DNA of 64,000 nucleotides from Acidimicrobiales bacterium (GTDB lineage: Bacteria; Actinomycetota; Acidimicrobiia; Acidimicrobiales; SZUA-35), in the NCBI GenBank assembly GCA_020629155.1, contig JAHDDW010000004.1, forward strand, positions 6,018 to 70,017. Direction: 5' to 3'. Made by a program: the position numbers and the translations under genes. Positions 59,538-64,000 of this stretch are shown here, one piece after another. The notes below the pieces were generated by a model. That model was not told the origin of the DNA. It was given only the letters and a program-made list of their open reading frames with translations, and did no database searches. Every line of letters begins with the position of its first letter. The first letter of the stretch is position 1.

Positions 59538-60494
59538 ATGAATATTTTGGTGCTTGGAGGGTCAAATTTTATTGGTTGGAAACTGCTCGCGGTGCTCGGC
59601 CAAACTGGCCATCGCGTGACCGTCTTTAACCGGGGTAACCAGCAAAGACAGTACCCTAAAAATGTTGTTCACCATATTGTTGATAGGCGAGATGAAAAAC
59701 AGCTTGCATCTGCGCTTGGCAGCGAGCAGTTTGATGTGGCCTACGACATGTGTGGCTATGTTGAAGATGATATGGTGCATGTGCTTAAAATATTGCGCGG
59801 CCGTGTCGGAAAATATGTTTTTGTGAGCACAGCAGCGACGTATGCAGATCCGTTTCTTCTGCCTCTCACAGAAGAAGCCAAACAGGGTGTCCATAGCCGA
59901 TGGGGTGCGTATGGCGCAGCCAAGCTTGCGTGTGAGCGAATGCTTCTTTCTGCACATGAGCACAGCAGCTCGCCCTGCGTAATCGTGCGCCCGTCATATG
60001 TCTATGGTGTTGGCAATTCTATCAACCGCGAAGCGTTTATTTTCGATCGCATTAGTAAAGGGCGTACGCTTCTCCTTCCCTCTGGTGGAGAAGCCATTAT
60101 GCAACTAGGCGAGGTAGGCGATTTGTGTCAAGCGCTCTATCTTCTCGCTGAACACCACGTCGCATCGGGGGAGTGCTACAATATTAGTGGTTCAGAGCTG
60201 GTGACACTGTCGGGTCTTGTTCAGCTGATAAGCGACATTATGGGTGCAGATTTCCAGACGGTAACAGTTAACCCTCAAGCGCATGGGGTAACTGATCGTG
60301 ACATTTTTCCTTTTGACAATTGCTCATATTTCACAACAAGTCAGAAGTTCTCTAACCAATTTGGCTGGAAACCACAAGTGTCTTTGCGTGCTGGGCTGGA
60401 GGCCACATATGCCGATTGGCTGCGAGCTTCCAAGAGACTGCTCAACGACTATGAAAAAGAAGATACAGTTCTGGCGAACATTCGTAGCGGTTAA
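59538..60494 (+). CDS. NAD-dependent epimerase/dehydratase (extended SDR)
   Basis: 318 residues. The nucleotide-binding motif is NILVLGGSNFIGWKLLAVL; the catalytic segment is VFVSTAATYADP followed by YGAAKLACERML (Tyr-x3-Lys). The variant G-G-S-x-F-I-G and the general length suit the isoflavone reductase-like or sugar-epimerase-like SDRs. Substrate unknown. AAGGA lies nine bases before the ATG. Not part of an obvious operon; the next gene begins 174 bp away. Confidence 0.82.
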   Translation: MNILVLGGSNFIGWKLLAVLGQTGHRVTVFNRGNQQRQYPKNVVHHIVDRRDEKQLASALGSEQFDVAYDMCGYVEDDMVHVLKILRGRVGKYVFVSTAATYADPFLLPLTEEAKQGVHSRWGAYGAAKLACERMLLSAHEHSSSPCVIVRPSYVYGVGNSINREAFIFDRISKGRTLLLPSGGEAIMQLGEVGDLCQALYLLAEHHVASGECYNISGSELVTLSGLVQLISDIMGADFQTVTVNPQAHGVTDRDIFPFDNCSYFTTSQKFSNQFGWKPQVSLRAGLEATYADWLRASKRLLNDYEKEDTVLANIRSG

Positions 60495-60544
60495 GTTTTT
60501 TAGTATGGCTTAAATATCGAATAAATAATCTTATATAGCTATTG

Positions 60545-60635
60545 TGCAGGTTTTAGGGGTGTGTTTTCTGCAGGGTTTGCAGGTTTTAGGGGTGTGTTTT
60601 CTGCAAATTGTGCAGTTTTTGAGGGGGTGTTTTGG
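60545..60635. repeat. Three tandem 33-bp repeats
   Basis: Two nearly perfect copies starting at 60545 and 60578, each with TGCAGGTTTTAGGGGTGTG followed by TTTTCTGCA, and a decayed third from 60611. The ends TGCAG/CTGCA are inverted. On the reverse strand the 33-bp unit stays in frame and reads P-A-E-N-T-P-L-K-P-A. It lies just upstream of the ATPase gene promoter. Confidence 0.75.
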
Positions 60636-60656
60636 ATTTTTGCTTTTTCGTGTCGA

Positions 60657-60662
60657 TAAGAT
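60657..60662 (+). promoter_or_regulatory. -10 box of leaderless promoter, first DUF4143-type ATPase
   Basis: TAAGAT six bases before ATG 60669. Confidence 0.65.
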
Positions 60663-60668
60663 ACACGT

Positions 60669-62024
60669 ATGAAACGCTTTGCAGAGCAGAATCTATTTGA
60701 TTGGTACCAACGCAAAAATCGTAAGCCGCTTGTTATCCGAGGCGCTCGACAAGTCGGCAAATCGACACTTGTAAGAAATTTTGCGTCTACCCAGTCGATA
60801 AAATTGCATGAAATTAACCTTGAACGCAACATTGATTTGAAACCTATCTTTGAACAGATGTCGCCTGAAAGGATTATTGAAGAGGTGCAATTTCGGTTGC
60901 AAACCAAAATAGAACCTGGCGATATTTTATTTTTTGATGAGATTCAAGCTATTCCAGCTGCGATTGCTGCGCTGAGATATTTTTATGAAGAGAAGTCTGC
61001 CATTGCTGTGCTGGCAGCTGGTTCACTCCTTGAACTAACGCTTTCACAAATAAAATATTCGATGCCTGTCGGTCGTGTAGAATTTCTTTACCTTGGAGCG
61101 ATGACATTTAGTGAAAGTTGTGCGGCTTTAGGTCATAATGACCTTGTTGAACTTTTAGATACATTCACTATTGATTCTTTCCCAATGGCAGCTCATAAAC
61201 GGTTAGTGCAATTACAGAGAAACTATATTCTCGTCGGCGGCATGCCTGAAGCTGTTGCTGCATTCGAAGCATCAGGAGATATTTTTGAAGCCCAACGCAC
61301 GCATCGATCAATAGCTGAAACATATAGAAACGACTTTGGTAAATATTCCTCGCCAGCTGAACATGCACGCCTGCATACTATTTTTGATCGTTTGCCAACG
61401 CTCTTAGGGCAAAAGATAAAATATTCAAATCTTGATCCGCAGCAACAGAGTAGAGAGATGAAAGCAGCGTTAGAACTGCTTGTTCTGTCGCAGCTGATCA
61501 TGAAAGTGCACCATTCAAACGGAACTGCTATTCCTCTTCGGGCTGGTATAAATCAGAAAGTTTTTAAAACGTATCTAGTTGACTGTGGCTTAGCTTCGAC
61601 ACTTTCAGGGATACGCAACATTTCTGTTGAAGATTTAACGTCGGCTTCTTTCTTCAAGCAGGGCGAATTGGCAGAGCAGTTTATAGCACAACACCTGCAT
61701 TATCTAGATAGCCCGCTTGTGAAACCCGAAAGTTTTTATTGGCTTCGAGAAGGCCGTCAAGGTAATGCCGAAGTTGATTTTTTATTGCAGAGAAATACTG
61801 ATATTTTTCCAATAGAAGTGAAAGCGGGATCTAGTGGTTCGCTGAAGTCGTTGCAACAGTTTGTATCGTCTAAAGGCTCACTGCTCGCAGTGCGATTTGA
61901 TATGAACACGCCATCGCTATTCGATTTCGTCGCAGCGTCCGAGCAGGCGCAGCTAATATCACTGCCGCTATATGCTGTTGAACAGTTGGACAGGATTTTA
62001 GATACTGTAGCAGAAAGAGCGTAA
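60669..62024 (+). CDS. AAA-type ATPase with DUF4143 C-terminal domain, first copy
   Basis: 451 residues. Walker A GARQVGKSTLVRNFA, Walker B ILFFDEIQAIPAAI, then sensor region LAAGSLLELTL. The C-terminal DUF4143 part has LELLVLSQLIMKVHHSNG and a nuclease-like segment FYWLREGRQGNAEVDFLLQRNTDIFPIEVKAG, with D...E-x-K residues as in PD-(D/E)xK folds. Function of the family is not known; it is often variable and found near mobile or defence genes. Converges with a second family member downstream. Confidence 0.88.
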   Translation: MKRFAEQNLFDWYQRKNRKPLVIRGARQVGKSTLVRNFASTQSIKLHEINLERNIDLKPIFEQMSPERIIEEVQFRLQTKIEPGDILFFDEIQAIPAAIAALRYFYEEKSAIAVLAAGSLLELTLSQIKYSMPVGRVEFLYLGAMTFSESCAALGHNDLVELLDTFTIDSFPMAAHKRLVQLQRNYILVGGMPEAVAAFEASGDIFEAQRTHRSIAETYRNDFGKYSSPAEHARLHTIFDRLPTLLGQKIKYSNLDPQQQSREMKAALELLVLSQLIMKVHHSNGTAIPLRAGINQKVFKTYLVDCGLASTLSGIRNISVEDLTSASFFKQGELAEQFIAQHLHYLDSPLVKPESFYWLREGRQGNAEVDFLLQRNTDIFPIEVKAGSSGSLKSLQQFVSSKGSLLAVRFDMNTPSLFDFVAASEQAQLISLPLYAVEQLDRILDTVAERA

Positions 62025-62059
62025 GTCACCTGACAGCAAGGGTATGGCTACTCTTCTAA

Positions 62060-63214
62060 TTAACGAAATGTGCCACTCAAGATAGCTGGTAGATGCAGGA
62101 GGGCTTCTTTGATTGGTAAGATTGTGATGCCGTCTTGACGTTGCCTTTGTTTGCCTCCATAGATCATATATCTTTCAGCCATTGAGTAGTCTTGGTGAAA
62201 TGCTCGCAATCCTTTTGTGTGTGATTTTCTGATTGATGTCGTTCGTTTAACCTCGAAAGCAAGCAGACGATCTTTGCCGTAGAGAACAAAATCGACTTCT
62301 AAACCGCCTTTGGTTCTCCAATAATTTATTTCGTAGCGCGTTTGTAGATAGTTGTTTGTCGCAACGAGTTCTTGAAGGAAAAGGCTTTCGTATAGGATAC
62401 TTTCCTCGTTTTCTCGTTTATCCAAGAAACCTTTTGGTTTAATGATCGAATAAACGCCTATATCGAAAAAATAGAATTTGTTTTGCGAGACAAGAAGGCG
62501 TTTCGCTTTTTTCTTAAAAACTGGGAGACGATAGGCTAGAAGTAAGTCATAAAGTATTGAGAAGTATGACTCAGCGGCTTTCCGGTGTATGCCGCATTCT
62601 CGCGCGATTGATGAGACATTGATTTGTTCGCCTTGTGAGAAGCTGGCAACTTCAAGAAATCGAGAGAAATTGTCTAGATTGCGAGTCAGCCCTTCTTGAA
62701 GAATTTCTTCCTCTAAATAAACCTGCACGTAGCTTTCTAGATATTCTTTGGGGTTTATGTCTTTAGAAGGATCATGAACTGAAGGAAGTAAACCCCATTG
62801 CAGAATTTTTTCTAAAGAAACCGACGAGCCTAACTCGGCAATAGTAAGAGGATGTAAATTATATGTTAACGCTCGGCCAGCTAAAAGGTTCGCTTGAGAT
62901 TTACGCAACTTGCGTGCGTTCGAGCCTGTAAGAATGAATTTTATACCTTTGTTTTCTATTAGCCGATGAACTTCATTAAGCAGCATAGGTGAACGTTGCA
63001 CTTCGTCGATTATGACGGTTCTAGAGTTGTCGAAAATAAGATCTTCTAGACGTTCTGGTTGGGCGAGGAGTGATCTAAATGTCTGAGATTCAAGTAAGTC
63101 GATATAGATAGCATCTGGGAAACGTTTTTTTATTAACGAGGATTTACCCGTTCCACGAGGCCCGAATAGGAAAAAACTAGATGCGGAGGAAGTAGACAGA
63201 AATCTCTCGTACAT
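62060..63214 (-). CDS. AAA-type ATPase with DUF4143 C-terminal domain, second copy
   Basis: 384 residues. Walker A FGPRGTGKSSLIKKRF, Walker B TVIIDEVQRSPML, sensor FILTGSNARKL; the middle winged-helix part has ISVASIARECGIHRK-like VSSIARECGIHRKAAESYF, and the end holds INYWRTKGGLEVDFVLYGKDRLLAFEVKRT, the PD-(D/E)xK-like segment (Asp, Glu-x-Lys). Only the general layout is shared with the copy at 60669. The ATG lies seven bases after TATCTT. A long stem-loop region lies upstream. Confidence 0.88.
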   Translation of the reverse strand: MYERFLSTSSASSFFLFGPRGTGKSSLIKKRFPDAIYIDLLESQTFRSLLAQPERLEDLIFDNSRTVIIDEVQRSPMLLNEVHRLIENKGIKFILTGSNARKLRKSQANLLAGRALTYNLHPLTIAELGSSVSLEKILQWGLLPSVHDPSKDINPKEYLESYVQVYLEEEILQEGLTRNLDNFSRFLEVASFSQGEQINVSSIARECGIHRKAAESYFSILYDLLLAYRLPVFKKKAKRLLVSQNKFYFFDIGVYSIIKPKGFLDKRENEESILYESLFLQELVATNNYLQTRYEINYWRTKGGLEVDFVLYGKDRLLAFEVKRTTSIRKSHTKGLRAFHQDYSMAERYMIYGGKQRQRQDGITILPIKEALLHLPAILSGTFR

Positions 63215-63221
63215 GTTATTA

Positions 63222-63227
63222 AAGATA
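63222..63227 (-). promoter_or_regulatory. -10 box of leaderless promoter, second ATPase
   Basis: Reverse-strand TATCTT seven bases before the ATG at 63214. Confidence 0.6.
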
Positions 63228-63249
63228 CTTAACTGTCATTAAAATAGCA

Positions 63250-63313
63250 AATTTGGAGTCCAAAACTCCAAATTCCCATCGTTATTGGAGTTTGTTGCTC
63301 CAATTGTGATGGG
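63250..63313. promoter_or_regulatory. Clustered palindromes upstream of the second ATPase
   Basis: Two TTGGAG/CTCCAA palindromes: AATTTGGAGT/ACTCCAAATT (63250-63274) and ATTGGAG/CTCCAAT (63284-63304), the second enclosed by CCCATC/GATGGG (63275-63313), which makes one long hairpin. It starts about 20 bp upstream of the -10 box, so it may be an operator or an antisense or terminator structure. Confidence 0.55.
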
Positions 63314-63428
63314 GATTCTGCATGTGTGTAGAGTTGAATGTAGGAACCAAATGGGTATGTTCGCAAGTGAGCGTAGGCTAGTTGCTGAAGTTTTATGCGG
63401 TTGAACAGTTGAACAGGATTTTGGCTGA

Positions 63429-63914
63429 TCATTGCCAAGGTCGTTGTTGAACTAAGAAGCCTTCAGGAAAAGATGGAAGAGAAGCATCTCTGTCAACATA
63501 GTCGGCAACCGTGTCAAAACGGCAGCTGTGTTCTTGCTCACGCCCAAGGGTGATCAGCGAATATCTGCTGGCCACACCTGTAGCCTTACACACTGTTTTC
63601 TGCTTGAAAACGTGTGGCTCTATAGCATGGCCGCCAGCGTCGGTGTTTGAAAAAATCCTATGGTGAACAAATACGTCAGTCATCAAAACGGTTTCTATCC
63701 GCCAAAGAAAAACAATATGGTACTCACCAACACGCACAAAAGAGTGCTCTGTATAGAGTTCTTCTAGCCATTTCACAGCATCATCTTGTGAATGTAGAAG
63801 TTCTGTGGCGTCATTGCTTTGTCTTGTGCAAATAAGGTAGGCAATCGTGGGGATATCGCCGACTGTCACAGTAAATGGCATGTATTGCTTGTTGTGTATT
63901 GCTGGTTTTGTCAT
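63429..63914 (-). CDS. Hypothetical 161-residue protein
   Basis: From ATG 63914: MTKPAIHNKQYMPFTVTVGD, SQDDAVKWLEELYTEHSFVRVGEYHIVFLWRIETVLMTDVFVHHRIF and a charged end. I recognise no family. The segment EYHIVFLWRIETVLMTD suggests a buried beta sheet. The start overlaps no upstream gene but follows another frame (63922-63999) by 7 bp, so both may be in one operon that continues beyond the right edge. Confidence 0.55.
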   Translation of the reverse strand: MTKPAIHNKQYMPFTVTVGDIPTIAYLICTRQSNDATELLHSQDDAVKWLEELYTEHSFVRVGEYHIVFLWRIETVLMTDVFVHHRIFSNTDAGGHAIEPHVFKQKTVCKATGVASRYSLITLGREQEHSCRFDTVADYVDRDASLPSFPEGFLVQQRPWQ

Positions 63915-63921
63915 AATTCTC

Positions 63922-63999
63922 TTACATAAACCCGACATGTTTGAGTAAACGTTCATCGATGTCTACCCGTTTGATTTCAAGGGCTTCTTTTCGTTTTCG
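63922..63999 (-). CDS. C-terminal end of a gene entering from the right edge
   Basis: The reverse-strand frame reads from the window edge to TAA at 63922-63924: RKRKEALEIKRVDIDERLL then KHVGFM. Its end lies 7 bp before the ATG of the 161-residue gene, as expected for operon neighbours. Too short to assign a family. Confidence 0.45.
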   Translation of the reverse strand, partial: RKRKEALEIKRVDIDERLLKHVGFM

Positions 64000-64000
64000 C

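Noticed and set aside
60669-63214. The two DUF4143 ATPases as a paired defence system
   Set aside because: They are convergent, differ widely, and such ATPases are scattered in many genomes without partners; nothing here ties them together.
63229-63438. 69-codon reverse frame across the palindrome cluster
   Set aside because: It is read through the inverted repeats upstream of the ATPase gene and has a composition unlike real proteins here.
1-64000. tRNA, rRNA and CRISPR loci
   Set aside because: I looked for T-loop-like sequences, conserved rRNA blocks and regularly spaced repeats and found none; the only regular repeat (60545-60635) has three adjoining units without spacers.

Overview
The window reads as chromosomal DNA of an actinobacterium of moderate GC content, most like Acidimicrobiia and relatives. 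This placement is an inference from gene content; there is no rRNA or tRNA gene here to anchor it. The pointers are a class E sortase, Thr/Ser-rich lipoproteins, an actinobacterial type of orphan DNA methyltransferase fused to a C-terminal domain, a ROK glucokinase, and very many genes whose start codon lies 6-7 nt after a TANNNT -10 box (leaderless transcription). Genes inside operons instead overlap their neighbour or carry a Shine-Dalgarno sequence.

Layout. 0.5-2.5 kb: lipid II flippase MurJ and a 36-residue membrane protein, back to back with a cytochrome c lipoprotein. 2.9-7.6 kb: a polyprenyl-phosphate glycosyltransferase, then an Rsb/SpoII-type partner-switching module (STAS, GAF-SpoIIE phosphatase, anti-sigma kinase, second STAS, receiver domain) with a PIN toxin-antitoxin pair inside it. 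8-11.3 kb: a frameshifted NYN nuclease gene, a uridine-kinase-like protein lacking the Walker A lysine, ROK glucokinase and a YbaK-type deacylase. 11.5-18.8 kb: envelope genes (lipoproteins, Tat-exported amidase, UppP, sortase E), two acetyltransferases or remnants, and a short protein built from the two ends of leucyl-tRNA synthetase. 19.5-25.5 kb: a compact ccmABCDEFGH System I cytochrome c maturation operon, which fits the cytochrome at 2.5 kb. 26.2-27.9 kb: a 30-residue membrane peptide, dapB and a DedA-like protein. 28-37 kb: a surface-polysaccharide cluster (glycosyltransferases, HAD phosphatase, NodB deacetylases, nucleotide-sugar dehydrogenase, GalE, a glycosyltransferase-methyltransferase fusion), AT-richer in its first half and ending at an IS30 transposase remnant.

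38-45.8 kb: VOC protein, a second PIN toxin-antitoxin pair, valS, dus and the methyltransferase. 45.8-51.7 kb: four paralogous lipoproteins sharing an undescribed six-cysteine domain with a C-(L/F)-Y-R-P core; two lie on each side of an MFS transporter/beta-propeller pair. 51.8-54.5 kb: Fe(III) ABC permease and binding protein without an ATPase. 54.7-56.4 kb: a frameshifted P-loop kinase and a membrane-anchored barnase-type RNase overlapping its barstar inhibitor. 56.5-64 kb: DPP-IV-type peptidase, rpiA, an NAD-dependent epimerase and two DUF4143-type AAA ATPases with unusual repeats upstream of each.

Two interspersed hairpin repeat families (three copies each) were found. Four genes are broken by single-base changes at short homopolymers, which may be sequencing errors or real decay. 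The most novel candidates are the six-cysteine lipoprotein family, the anchored RNase/inhibitor pair, and the enzymes with altered catalytic motifs.
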